Assembly (NCBI RefSeq): GCF_008868175.1
Contig: NZ_WBKT01000008.1
Coordinates: 20,916 to 84,915 of the forward strand
Length of the DNA: 64,000 nucleotides
Direction: 5' to 3'
From: Micromonospora sp. AMSO31t
GTDB taxonomy: Bacteria > Actinomycetota > Actinomycetes > Mycobacteriales > Micromonosporaceae
This document shows, in pieces, positions 40,829 through 49,580 of this stretch. Each line of letters opens with the position of its first letter. Positions within the stretch are counted from its first letter, which is position 1. A program made the position numbers and the translations under genes. The notes under the pieces were generated by a model. That model had not been told where the DNA came from. It saw nothing but the letters and a program-made list of their open reading frames with translations, and did not search any database.

Positions 40829-42091
40829 TCAGGCCGCCGGCCGCTGGACGGCGGGCACCGCCGTGTCGACCACCACGGGCAGGCCGCGGTGCGCGCGGAA
40901 CGCCACGTTCGGCTGGTACGACCGGCGGTGCCCGGGTGCCAGCCGCAGCCCGGGCACGGCCGCGGCGAGCCGGGTGAGGGCGATCCCGGCCTCCAGCCGC
41001 GCCAGTGCCGCTCCGATGCAGAAGTGCGGCCCGTGCCCGAAGGAGAGGTGGTCGGTCCCGTCCGTCCGCCCGGGGTCGAACCGGTTCGGGTGGGCGAACA
41101 CCGCCGGGTCCCGGTTCGCGGCGCCGAGCAGCAGCAGGCAGCGCGCCCCGGCCGGGATGGTGACGCCGCCCAGCGTGACCGGCCGGTTGGTCACCCGCAG
41201 CCAGCCGTCGATGGCGGGCGCGAAGCGCAGCGTCTCGGTGAGGAACCCGGGCACCCGGTGCGGCTCGTCCGCGATCGCCCGCCACCGGTCGGGCTCGGCG
41301 AGCGCCTGGTCCAGCGCGTGGGCGAGCAGCCCGGCCGTGGTCTCGTGCCCGGCGACCAGGAGGTTGAACACGATGCTCGACACCTCGGCGACCGTGAGCA
41401 CCTCGTCGTCGCCGTTCCGGTACGCGAGCAGCTGGTCGACGTACCCGTCGCCGGGCCGGTCACCGTCGAGCCGGTCGCGGACGAGCTGCTGGCAGTAGCG
41501 CCAGAACTCCAGCAGGCCCTGGGCGAGCCGGACCTGCTCCGCCGGCTCCGGCCGCCCCCAGACCAGGGCGATCTGGCCGTCCGCCCAGGCCCGGACCCGG
41601 GCGATGTCCCGCTCCGGCACGCCGAGGAGGTCGAGCAGGACCAGCAGGGGCAGCTCGGTGGTGAACTCGGGGACCAGGTCGACCCGCTGGCCGGCACGGG
41701 CGGCGAGGCGGGAGACCAGCTCGTCGACCCGGCGCCGGACGATCGCGCCGTACCGCTGCTCGACGCGGTCGGCGGTGTTGGCGAAGGTGGCCCGCAGCGC
41801 CCGGCGGGTGCGCGGGTGCACCGGCGGGTCGGCGGCGGCCGTGGTGGGCGGGGCGTCGATCTGCATGACGACGGCCAGCGCCTCCGGACAGACGTCGTAG
41901 ACCGGCGCGAGAGTGAGCGCGTTGCCGAAGCTCTCGGTGTCACCGAGCGCCCGGCGCACGTCGGCGTGCCGGGTGATCAGCCACAGCCCGAGGTCCTCGT
42001 CGTGGTGCACCCCGCCCGGGGAGTCGAGGAGTTCCCGCCACACCTGCGCCGGGTCGGCGAGATACGCGCCGGCGAACGGATTCCACCGCAT
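40829..42091 (-). CDS. cytochrome P450
   Basis: 420-aa soluble bacterial (class I) P450. The I-helix oxygen-binding motif is AGHETTAGL (about 238-246), the ExxR pair is in ETLRF (about 280), and the heme-binding loop is FGHGPHFCIGAALAR with the thiolate Cys near residue 352. Substrate cannot be predicted; it needs a ferredoxin and reductase, neither of which is nearby. ATG 42091 is preceded by AGGAGG at 6 nt, better than the upstream in-frame start. It is about 8 kb from the NRPS genes and could tailor their product, but there is no direct evidence. Confidence 0.92.
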   Translation of the reverse strand: MRWNPFAGAYLADPAQVWRELLDSPGGVHHDEDLGLWLITRHADVRRALGDTESFGNALTLAPVYDVCPEALAVVMQIDAPPTTAAADPPVHPRTRRALRATFANTADRVEQRYGAIVRRRVDELVSRLAARAGQRVDLVPEFTTELPLLVLLDLLGVPERDIARVRAWADGQIALVWGRPEPAEQVRLAQGLLEFWRYCQQLVRDRLDGDRPGDGYVDQLLAYRNGDDEVLTVAEVSSIVFNLLVAGHETTAGLLAHALDQALAEPDRWRAIADEPHRVPGFLTETLRFAPAIDGWLRVTNRPVTLGGVTIPAGARCLLLLGAANRDPAVFAHPNRFDPGRTDGTDHLSFGHGPHFCIGAALARLEAGIALTRLAAAVPGLRLAPGHRRSYQPNVAFRAHRGLPVVVDTAVPAVQRPAA

Positions 42092-42201
42092 GACCGCCTC
42101 CTGAAATGGCGACCCGGCGACCCCGCGGGTGCCGGCACCATTCACGGTGCGCCCCTCGACGAATCAAGTCAAGATTTGTCGACGTCAATGGGATTTGCTT
42201 G

Positions 42202-42214
42202 GGAATTGAATTCC
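42202..42214. promoter_or_regulatory. palindrome in the P450 upstream region
   Basis: GGAATT-G-AATTCC is a perfect 13-bp palindrome in the AT-rich 259-bp gap between the arginase-fold gene (ends 42351) and the P450 gene (starts 42091). It could be an operator for the P450 gene. No other structure stands out in that gap. Confidence 0.35.
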
Positions 42215-42350
42215 GCCGGTCCTGATAATTCCTTGCCGGTCTGCAACTTGCGCCCTGCCGATTGCGCAGCGGCACCCTCACTGAGCAGCGCGAACGACCT
42301 TACCGCGAGAGGTGGCAAAAAGGGGTACGCGCGCTCTGCTCACGCATAAA

Positions 42351-43256
42351 TCACCCGTCCGGGGATTCGGTCAGGAGCCCGCCCAGCAACGCGACCAGCG
42401 TCGCCGCGTGGGCGCCGCCCGGATCCAGGTCCGGGCGGAAGTCGGCGATGCTCACGCCGATCAGCCGGGGCGAGGCGACAAGCGGCTCCAGCAGGTCGGC
42501 GAGCTGTCCGGGGTTCGGCCCACCGGGTTCCGGGTAGCTGACGGCCGGCAGGGCCGCCGGATCGAGGACGTCGCAGTCGACGTGCAGCCAGACGCCGCCG
42601 TCGACGTCGGCGAGCAGGGCCGCGGCGCTCTCGCCGCACCGCCGCGGCGCGCCGGCGACCGCCGGGGCGTCGAACCGCCGGATGGTGTCGGGCAGCCGGG
42701 CCACCTCCGCGGCGGCCTCCGGGTCCAGATCACGGGTACGGTGGCCCAGCAGCACCACGTCCGCGGGCGCGACGAGCGGCGCGGCCAGCCCGGCCGGCGC
42801 GGTGAGCTGCTCGGGACCGGAGCCCGTGAGGAGGGCCAGGTCCATGTCGGCCGTCTCCCCCGTCGGCGACGAGGGGCCGTCGAGGAAGTCCGGGTGCCCG
42901 TCGACGAACCAGAGCCCCACCCGATTCCGGTCCCGCCGCAGCCAGGGCAGGACGCCGAGCAGCAGGCTGCAGTCCCCGCCCAGCACCAGCGGCCGGCCGC
43001 CGGGCCGGCGCCCGGCCGCGGCGTCGAGCCAGTCGGCCAGCACCCGCGCCGCCCGGCCGGTCTGGCCCAGCGCGCGTACGCCGGTGGCGTCGTCCCGCCG
43101 GTCGTCGTCGATGACGATCGGCGCGTCCCCGGCGTCGTCGGGAACGAGGTCCGACAGCCCGGCCGCGCGCAGGGCGGCCGGGGCGAGCCGCTCACCCCGA
43201 CCGAGGCCCGAGCAGTCCCACGGCGCCCCCACCAGATACCAACCCCGCGCAGCCAC
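42351..43256 (-). CDS. arginase/agmatinase-fold protein with altered metal motif
   Basis: 301-aa cytosolic protein of the ureohydrolase superfamily. The metal-site motifs are present but the first is changed: GGDCSLLLG replaces GGDHS, so a Mn-ligand His is Cys; DGHPDF (for DAHxD) and HVDCDVLDP (for DxDxxDP) keep the other ligands. Other recognisable blocks are GAPWDCSG at the N-terminus and GVSIADFRPDLDPGG near the end. Classical arginase, agmatinase or formimidoylglutamase activity is therefore doubtful. GTG 43256 has AGGA 7 nt upstream; GTG 43262 is also in frame. It is divergent from the alcohol dehydrogenase gene. Confidence 0.82.
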   Translation of the reverse strand: MAARGWYLVGAPWDCSGLGRGERLAPAALRAAGLSDLVPDDAGDAPIVIDDDRRDDATGVRALGQTGRAARVLADWLDAAAGRRPGGRPLVLGGDCSLLLGVLPWLRRDRNRVGLWFVDGHPDFLDGPSSPTGETADMDLALLTGSGPEQLTAPAGLAAPLVAPADVVLLGHRTRDLDPEAAAEVARLPDTIRRFDAPAVAGAPRRCGESAAALLADVDGGVWLHVDCDVLDPAALPAVSYPEPGGPNPGQLADLLEPLVASPRLIGVSIADFRPDLDPGGAHAATLVALLGGLLTESPDG

Positions 43257-43364
43257 GCTCACATCCTGGCACCCGCCAGGCGCCGGAGCGGCGGTATGCG
43301 CGGGCCCGTCGCGCGCGGTGGCACCGCCCGTGGGAACCCCCGGGCGGCGTGTGAGGATGCCGGC

Positions 43365-44414
43365 ATGCGTGCCGTGATCTTCGACGAGTTCGGTGCCCGA
43401 CCCGAGGTCCGCGACGTCCCGGACCCGGTGGCGCCGCCCGACGGCGCGGTCGTCCGGGTCGAGGCGACCGGGCTGTGCCGCAGCGACTGGCACGGCTGGC
43501 AGGGGCACGACCCCGACATCCGCCCGCCGCACGTGCCGGGGCACGAGTTCGCCGGTGTGGTCGCGGCGGTCGGCGCCGGCGTCCGGGGCTGGCGGACCGG
43601 CGACCGGGTCACCGCTCCCTTCGTCTGCGCCTGCGGGCGGTGCCCCACCTGCCTGACCGGCGACCAGCAGGTCTGCGAGCGGCAGACCCAGCCCGGCTTC
43701 ACCCACTGGGGCTCGTTCGCCGAGTACGTGGTGGTGCGGCACGCCGACGTCAACCTGGTCCGGCTCCCCGACGGCGTGGACCACCCGACCGCCGCGGCGC
43801 TCGGCTGCCGCTTCGCCACGGCGTTCCGGGCGGTGGTCGGTCAGGGGCGGGTGGCCGCGGGCGAGTGGGTGGCGGTGCACGGCTGCGGCGGGGTGGGCCT
43901 GTCGGCCGTGATGATCGCGGTGGCCTGCGGCGCGCGGGTCGTGGCGGTCGACATCGCCCCCGGCGCGCTCGACCTCGCCCGGCGCTTCGGGGCGGCGGTC
44001 TGCCTCGACGGCGGCGCGTTCGACGGGCCGGGCGCGGTGGCCGCGGCGGTCCGGGAGGCGACGGGCGGCGGGGCGCACCTGTCCCTCGACGCGCTGGGCA
44101 GTCACGCCACCTGCGTGGCGTCCATCGAGAGCCTGCGCCGGCGCGGCCGGCACGTGCAGGTCGGCCTCCTTCCCGCCGCCCGGGGCCGCCCGGCGCTGCC
44201 GATGGAGCTGGTGATCGCGTACGAGTTGGAGCTGCGGGGCAGCCACGGCATGGCCGCGCACGCCTACCCGGAGCTGCTCCGGCTGGTCACGGCCGGGGTG
44301 CTGCGCCCCGGCGAGCTGATCACCCGCACCATCGGCCTCGACGCGGTGCCCGACGCGCTGACCACCATGGACGGTCCGGCGACCGGCGGCATGTGCCTCG
44401 TCGTGCCCCGTTGA
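43365..44414 (+). CDS. zinc-dependent alcohol dehydrogenase (MDR family)
   Basis: 349-aa cytosolic medium-chain dehydrogenase. Catalytic zinc ligands are in TGLCRSDWHGW (Cys about 38) and GHEFAGVV (His about 60, Glu 61); the structural zinc lobe has CACGRCPTCLTGDQQVC with four cysteines. The coenzyme fold shows VHGCGGVGLSAVM followed by VVAVDI, whose Asp favours NAD over NADP. GAGGA lies 7 nt before ATG 43365. Substrate unknown. It converges on the secreted repeat protein gene with a hairpin between. Confidence 0.9.
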   Translation: MRAVIFDEFGARPEVRDVPDPVAPPDGAVVRVEATGLCRSDWHGWQGHDPDIRPPHVPGHEFAGVVAAVGAGVRGWRTGDRVTAPFVCACGRCPTCLTGDQQVCERQTQPGFTHWGSFAEYVVVRHADVNLVRLPDGVDHPTAAALGCRFATAFRAVVGQGRVAAGEWVAVHGCGGVGLSAVMIAVACGARVVAVDIAPGALDLARRFGAAVCLDGGAFDGPGAVAAAVREATGGGAHLSLDALGSHATCVASIESLRRRGRHVQVGLLPAARGRPALPMELVIAYELELRGSHGMAAHAYPELLRLVTAGVLRPGELITRTIGLDAVPDALTTMDGPATGGMCLVVPR

Positions 44415-44419
44415 GAACG

Positions 44420-44461
44420 CCGCGGACCGGCCCGCCCCGGAAGGGCCGGACCGGTCCGCGG
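44420..44461. terminator. bidirectional hairpin between convergent genes
   Basis: CCGCGGACCGG (44420-44430) pairs with CCGGTCCGCGG (44451-44461) around a GC-rich 20-nt loop that can fold further. It fills the 54 bp between the two stop codons. Confidence 0.65.
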
Positions 44462-44468
44462 AACGGGC

Positions 44469-47400
44469 TCAGTTGACGGTCACCGAGACGGTCCTCGGCG
44501 GCTGCTGCACCTGCCCGTACGTGTCGACGCCCCGGATCGAGACCGTGTAGGTGCCCGCCGGGACCGCCGGCGAGGTGTACGCGAAGTTCGACCCCGGGGA
44601 GCCCGGGCTGGTGAGGAAGGACGCGATCCACGGGAAGTTCCCCGGGGTGCCCGGCGTGTTGAACGTGCCAGCCGCGTTCATCCCCTGACCCGCGCTGTTC
44701 GAGATCTGGATCTCCACGCGGAGCATCCCGATGTCGTCGACGGCCCGGCCGGTCACCACGATCCGGCCGCCGGTGTAGACCTCGCCCTCCACCGGGGTGA
44801 TGCTCGGCTCCAGCCGCGGATCGAGGTCACCCGGGTAGACCAGGTACCGCGCCGTCGCGCCGGAGGTCGTGCCGTCCTGCTGGCCCGCCGTGTCGACGGC
44901 CCACGCCTCGACGCTGTACTCGCCCTTGGTCGGCAGGTCGATCGAGAGGGTGAACGGGGTGCTCGTCGCGCCCGGCGCGGCCAGCGTGGCGTTCACCGTG
45001 GCGAAGGCGGCCGCCATGGTGCCGTTCGGCTGCACGTAGCGGCCGGTGTCCAGGTCGCGCAGCGCCACCCGGACGCTCTGCACGCCCTTGTCGTCGGTCG
45101 CCGTGCCGGCCAGGTTGAGGTGCAACTGGTCGACGTTCTGGTCGACACCCGTGAAGCTCAGCCGGCCGTCCGGGAACGCGTCGCCGGGCACCTGGGCCGT
45201 GACGCTGAGCCGGCCCTGGTTGCTGCCCGAGGTCGTCAGGCCCAGGCTGTCGGTGGCGCGTACCCGGAAGTCGTAGACGCCCGGGGTGAGCGGCACGCTG
45301 GTGAACGACCAGGCGTACGACGCGGCGTTGAGGTTGGTCGGGGAGATCCGGTAGTAGGCCGCCACCGAGTCGGCGCCCCACGTGCCGTCGGCGGCCAGCG
45401 CCTCCCGCGTGGTGTTGTTGCGCAGGTAGATCTCGACCGACCGCACGGCGTCGTCATCCTGCGCCGTGCCGGCGAAGGTGATGGTGCCGCCCGGCCCGAC
45501 GGTGACCGGTGCGGCCGCGGTCGGTGGGGTCATCGCCACGGGCGCGGTGATGGCCACGGTGGGCGGCACACCTGTCGACGAGACGGTCCAGTCCCGGGTG
45601 TCGCCGCGCAGGTCGCTCTGGCCGGTGGTGTCGATGGCCGTGGCGGTCATCTTCCACTGGCCCTCGATCGGCAGGGCCACCTCGACCTGCCAGGTGGTCG
45701 ACAGCGCGCCGATCACGTCCGGCTCGCCGCGGAAGGTGTTGTAGACCGCGGCCACCGTCCCGTCGTCCTGGAGGTAGCGGTTGTCGGGGGTGCGGAACGA
45801 GTAGGTCAGCCCGCTGACGCCCTTGTCGTCGGTGGCGGTGCCGGTGGCGACGAAGGTCTTCGTGGCGAGCAGGCCGCCGGGCGGCGAGTCGATCCGCGTC
45901 GACGGCGGCAGGTCGTCGAACCGGAACGTCTCGATCTTCTTGACCGCCTTCGTGGGGTCACTGGTGTTGTTGCGGCCGAACGTCTTCGCCTGGATCTGGT
46001 AGACGCCGGAGGGCAGCGACACCGGGAGCGTCCACGTGGTCGAGGTGGCGTTCAGCGCGGCGACCGTGGCGTTGATGCTGTTGGACGCGCCCCACGTCGT
46101 CAGGTCGTCCTGGAGGTACTGGCTGGTGTTCTTGTTCTGGATCTCGGCCTGGACCCGGATGACGCCGGCCGGGGCGAGCGCCTGGCCGCCGAGCGTGAAC
46201 GACTCGTTGGCCGGCTTCACGGCGCCCTCGATGGGGGTGACGATGGTGGTGTCGACCGCCGCCGGCGCGGGCACCGTGTTCAGGTCGAAGAAGCCGACCC
46301 GGCCGACGGTCTTGCCGCCCTTGACGTTGCCGTCGCCGCCGACGATCAGGCCGCGCGCGGTGGCCAGCATGGCCTTCTCACCCTCGTAGGAGTTGGAGCC
46401 GGGGTTCCACTCCAGCGCCGTGCCGGTCGTCGGGTCGAGCGCGCCGAGGTGGTCGCGGCGGACCACCTGGTCGCCGAGGCCGTAACCGCTCAGGCCCTGG
46501 CCGGTGCCGTAGCCGACGTTGTCCAGGCCGGGCCACGGGACGTTGGAGGTCGGCGACTCCTGCCAGCTGAAGTGGCCGCCCACGTACACGGCGGTGGCGG
46601 TGATGGCGACCGAGTAGACGCTGTCGAAGTGCCGCGACACCCAGAGCGGCTGGACGTTGTCGGCGCCGGTGAGCGGGTACGCGATGGCGGTGTCGTTGAT
46701 CGGCGGGCGGTCGCCGCCCGAGCCGCTGGTGACGACGAAGTAGGAGTCGTCCGGGGCGATGTCACCGGCGAACACCCGCTGGATGCCGCCCACGAAGGAG
46801 AGGTTGTCCTCCCAGAGCCGGGTGCGCCACGGCAGCAGGGCCTTGGTGGCCGTGTTGATCAGCGCGACGCCGTAGCGGTCCTGGCCGGCGATCTGCCGGC
46901 CGGTGTGGACGACGAGCAGCTTGCTCCGGTCGTGGGTCAGCTTGAGCTGCTGCACGGTGAGCATGCCGCCGACCCCGATGCCACCGGTGAGCGGCAGGTT
47001 GAAGCCGGTGTCCACGGCGCCCGTGGTCGGGTTGAGCGCGACCAGGCCGGGGCGGTTCACCCCGTTGACCGTGGCGAACTGGCCGCCCACGTAGACCGCC
47101 GTGCCGCTCACGGCCAGCGCGGTCGCGCGGGCGTTCGCGGTCGCCGTGAACGCCGCGACCGGCGCGCCGGTGGTCGGGTTGAGCTTCACGATCTTCCGCT
47201 TCGTGACGCCGCCGACCGTGTTGAAGGACCCCGCGACGTAGAGCGCCGACCCGTCGGGCGACGCCTCGACGGCTTCGACGGACCCGTCGAACGTCGGCTT
47301 GAAGCCGGTGTCGACCTTCCCGGTGTCCAGGTTGTACGAGGCCAGCGACTTCTGCGCGATGGTCGCCCCGCCCACGTTGGCGATCGAGGTGAAGGTGCCG

Positions 47401-47708
47401 GCGATGAAGACCCGGTTGCCGATCACCTCCAGGTCCTTGATCTCGCCGTTGGTGATCCGCGGCGTGTCGGTACGCGGCGCCGTCGGCACCAGCCGGGTGT
47501 CCCCCGGCACCACCTGCGCCGCGGTGGCGACCGTGCGCGCCGCGCCGAGCGCGGCGCCGCCGTTCATCGCCGCCGCGCCGGTCTGCGCGGTGGTTGCGGC
47601 ACCCGTGGCGGTGAGCTTGGTCGCCACGGTGCCCGCGACCGCCGGTACGCCCGTCACCACGACGGCCCCGGCGACCAGACCCGCGACGGTGCGACTCCAG
47701 ACCTGCAT
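44469..47708 (-). CDS. secreted beta-propeller and Ig-like repeat protein
   Basis: 1079-aa exported protein. A signal peptide (MQVWSRTVAGLVAG, cut near VAG at about residue 26) is followed by an Ala/Thr-rich stretch and a propeller-like region (about 80-480) with repeated VFIAGTFTSI, LYVAGSFNTVGGV and VYVGGQFATVNGV blades, each with L-N-P-T-T-G turns. From about 490 to the end come five repeats of about 120 residues with Ig-like strands: a V-x-V start, an R/QYLQDDGT-type loop and a V-x-A-x-D-T-x-G-Q end. Its length and lack of catalytic motif suggest adhesion or a surface-layer role. The frame extends 64 codons upstream without a signal peptide, so ATG 47708 with AGGGAG is preferred. Confidence 0.85.
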   Translation of the reverse strand: MQVWSRTVAGLVAGAVVVTGVPAVAGTVATKLTATGAATTAQTGAAAMNGGAALGAARTVATAAQVVPGDTRLVPTAPRTDTPRITNGEIKDLEVIGNRVFIAGTFTSIANVGGATIAQKSLASYNLDTGKVDTGFKPTFDGSVEAVEASPDGSALYVAGSFNTVGGVTKRKIVKLNPTTGAPVAAFTATANARATALAVSGTAVYVGGQFATVNGVNRPGLVALNPTTGAVDTGFNLPLTGGIGVGGMLTVQQLKLTHDRSKLLVVHTGRQIAGQDRYGVALINTATKALLPWRTRLWEDNLSFVGGIQRVFAGDIAPDDSYFVVTSGSGGDRPPINDTAIAYPLTGADNVQPLWVSRHFDSVYSVAITATAVYVGGHFSWQESPTSNVPWPGLDNVGYGTGQGLSGYGLGDQVVRRDHLGALDPTTGTALEWNPGSNSYEGEKAMLATARGLIVGGDGNVKGGKTVGRVGFFDLNTVPAPAAVDTTIVTPIEGAVKPANESFTLGGQALAPAGVIRVQAEIQNKNTSQYLQDDLTTWGASNSINATVAALNATSTTWTLPVSLPSGVYQIQAKTFGRNNTSDPTKAVKKIETFRFDDLPPSTRIDSPPGGLLATKTFVATGTATDDKGVSGLTYSFRTPDNRYLQDDGTVAAVYNTFRGEPDVIGALSTTWQVEVALPIEGQWKMTATAIDTTGQSDLRGDTRDWTVSSTGVPPTVAITAPVAMTPPTAAAPVTVGPGGTITFAGTAQDDDAVRSVEIYLRNNTTREALAADGTWGADSVAAYYRISPTNLNAASYAWSFTSVPLTPGVYDFRVRATDSLGLTTSGSNQGRLSVTAQVPGDAFPDGRLSFTGVDQNVDQLHLNLAGTATDDKGVQSVRVALRDLDTGRYVQPNGTMAAAFATVNATLAAPGATSTPFTLSIDLPTKGEYSVEAWAVDTAGQQDGTTSGATARYLVYPGDLDPRLEPSITPVEGEVYTGGRIVVTGRAVDDIGMLRVEIQISNSAGQGMNAAGTFNTPGTPGNFPWIASFLTSPGSPGSNFAYTSPAVPAGTYTVSIRGVDTYGQVQQPPRTVSVTVN

Positions 47709-47958
47709 CCAGTCAACTCCCTGTGAACGCCCGAGACGGCACCACCGGGTCGGTCCCCGGCAACGTCCACCCGCCCGCGTGCCGGACGTCACCGTAGAAG
47801 GCAGGGTCTTTTCGCGGTACCGCGGCGCACCCGGATTCCACCGCACGACACCAATTCCGGCCGCACCGGCGGGCCGCACCACCGTCGGATCCAGACCCAC
47901 TCGCCCGATCGGATGGCGCGGCCCTGCTCACCGGAGCCCCGGCCGGCTGATCGGCGGA

Positions 47959-48864
47959 TCAACCGGTGGGATCGACGTGGTCGCGCCAGGAGTGGCGCGG
48001 CCGGTAGCCCAGCACCCGGCGGGCCTTGTCGATGCTGAGCAGGGTCTCGTGCTCGCCGAGTTCCCGGCGGACCTCGACGTCCGGGTAGACCTCGGCCATC
48101 AGGCTGGCACTGGACCTGGTCATCACGGTGTCGGCGTTGGCGATGATGAAGACGTCGGCGCCGGGGCGGTCGTGGGCGAGCGCCCGCTCGACCGCCTGGG
48201 CGCCGTCGCGGGCGTCGATGTAGCCCCAGAGGTTCCAGCGGCGCAGGCGCGGGTCGGCGTCGAAGGTGGGGAACTCCGCGTAGTCCTCGACGTCCATCAC
48301 GTTGGAGAAGCGCAGGCCGACCATGACGAGCTCCGGGTCCCAGCGGCAGAAGTGCCGCGCCATCTCCTCCTCGAGGGCCTTGTTCAGCGAGTACGTCGAC
48401 TCCGGGCGCGGCGGGTACTCCTCGTCCACCGGCGCGTACGGCGGCGGGGTGTCGAACGGCAGCCCCAGCACGGTCTCGCTCGACGCCCACACCACCCGCT
48501 TGATCCCGGCCGCCCGGGCCGCGGCGAAGACGTTGTACGTCGCGGCCGAGTTGTTCGCGAAGGTCACCGCGTTGGGCAGCAGGCCGGGCGCCGGGACCGC
48601 CGCGAGGTGCACCACCGCCTCGACGCCGCCGGCGTGCTCGTCGGCGCCGCCGGTGAACGCCTCCACCACCTGCCCGTAGTCGGTGAGGTCGACCAGGAGG
48701 AACTCGCCGTCGACGTCGCGCGGGTCGCGCCCACCGGCGCGGTCCACCGCGAGCACGTCGACGCCCGCCCCGCGCAGGTGCGCGACCACGGCGCGACCGA
48801 GCTTTCCGGCGGCCCCGGTGACGACGACACGCCCGGGGAGGGAGGGCGGCAGAGGGTCGGTCAT
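47959..48864 (-). CDS. NAD-dependent epimerase/dehydratase
   Basis: 301-aa short-chain dehydrogenase of the extended (epimerase) class. The nucleotide motif is VVVTGAAGKLGRAV (about 13-26), a strand-2 Asp in VLAVDRAGG favours NAD, and the catalytic YSLNK (Tyr about 159, Lys 163) with SSE upstream completes the site. The family includes sugar-nucleotide epimerases and related oxidoreductases; the exact reaction is open. It is the last minus-strand gene before the NRPS cluster and is divergent from it. Confidence 0.85.
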   Translation of the reverse strand: MTDPLPPSLPGRVVVTGAAGKLGRAVVAHLRGAGVDVLAVDRAGGRDPRDVDGEFLLVDLTDYGQVVEAFTGGADEHAGGVEAVVHLAAVPAPGLLPNAVTFANNSAATYNVFAAARAAGIKRVVWASSETVLGLPFDTPPPYAPVDEEYPPRPESTYSLNKALEEEMARHFCRWDPELVMVGLRFSNVMDVEDYAEFPTFDADPRLRRWNLWGYIDARDGAQAVERALAHDRPGADVFIIANADTVMTRSSASLMAEVYPDVEVRRELGEHETLLSIDKARRVLGYRPRHSWRDHVDPTG

Positions 48865-49580
48865 GCCGACATCCTTACCTGCCGCGCCCCGCGTCGCGCG
48901 CGCGGCCCGGGACTTCGCGCATCCGGTCGGGTGGAAACGGGGCCATGCGCACCATCCGCGCGCAATACAAAAACTGCCTCCGAAATGGAGATAGGGGCGG
49001 CGCAGGTGACCTGGAAGAGGCCATCACCCATCGATCCGGCCAATCGTCAACCTCCGGACATTCACCGGCCCCGGCCGCCTCACCACCCGGTGGACGGGCC
49101 TGCCGAGGACGCCGGTAGGTCCGGTGAAGGTGCAGGTGGCGGGCGGTGGATGGCCGGGCGGGCAGATGGCGACGCGTTGCGCAGTCAGAAAAGTTGCCGC
49201 CAATCGAGAAATAGACGAACGTGCGACCCGGCTGGCCGAACGCATCGACGACCGGCACGATCCGGGGATCCGGCCGAAGATCACCGATGCCATCATGTGG
49301 ACAGGCATTTCCCATCGAGGGATCTGCACCTGTGGCACGAATGAGCTGATCACGAGGGCCGGCTGCGCCAATCTCCGATCTGCGGATCCGACCGCCGGTC
49401 GGCCGCGTCCCCGCCGCCCCGCGCCGTGCCCACGGCGGTGCTCGACCGGGCCGACCCGACCGCACGTCGGCCGGCCGTCAGCGACAGGTGTCCGATACCC
49501 GGTCACGAGCAACTGGTGGACCGGGCCGGCGCGTGGGCGGCGCTGTGCCGGCCGGTGCGCGAGCAGAGGAGGCGGACGCG
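48865..49580. other. 716-bp intergenic region upstream of the NRPS genes
   Basis: No gene I can defend lies here. The stretch 49180-49340 is noticeably less GC-rich than its surroundings and carries open frames on both strands, but codon use is mixed and no protein family is recognisable. It separates divergent genes, so promoters for the epimerase and for the synthetase operon should be within it; I could not find a convincing -35/-10 pair. A small hairpin, CTCC-gaaat-GGAG, is at 48988-49000. Confidence 0.6.

Noticed and set aside
42092..42350. Promoter pairs for the P450 gene (TTGACG and TTGACT on the minus strand)
   Set aside because: No -10 box stands at 16-18 bp from either hexamer, so I do not call a promoter; only the palindrome is reported.
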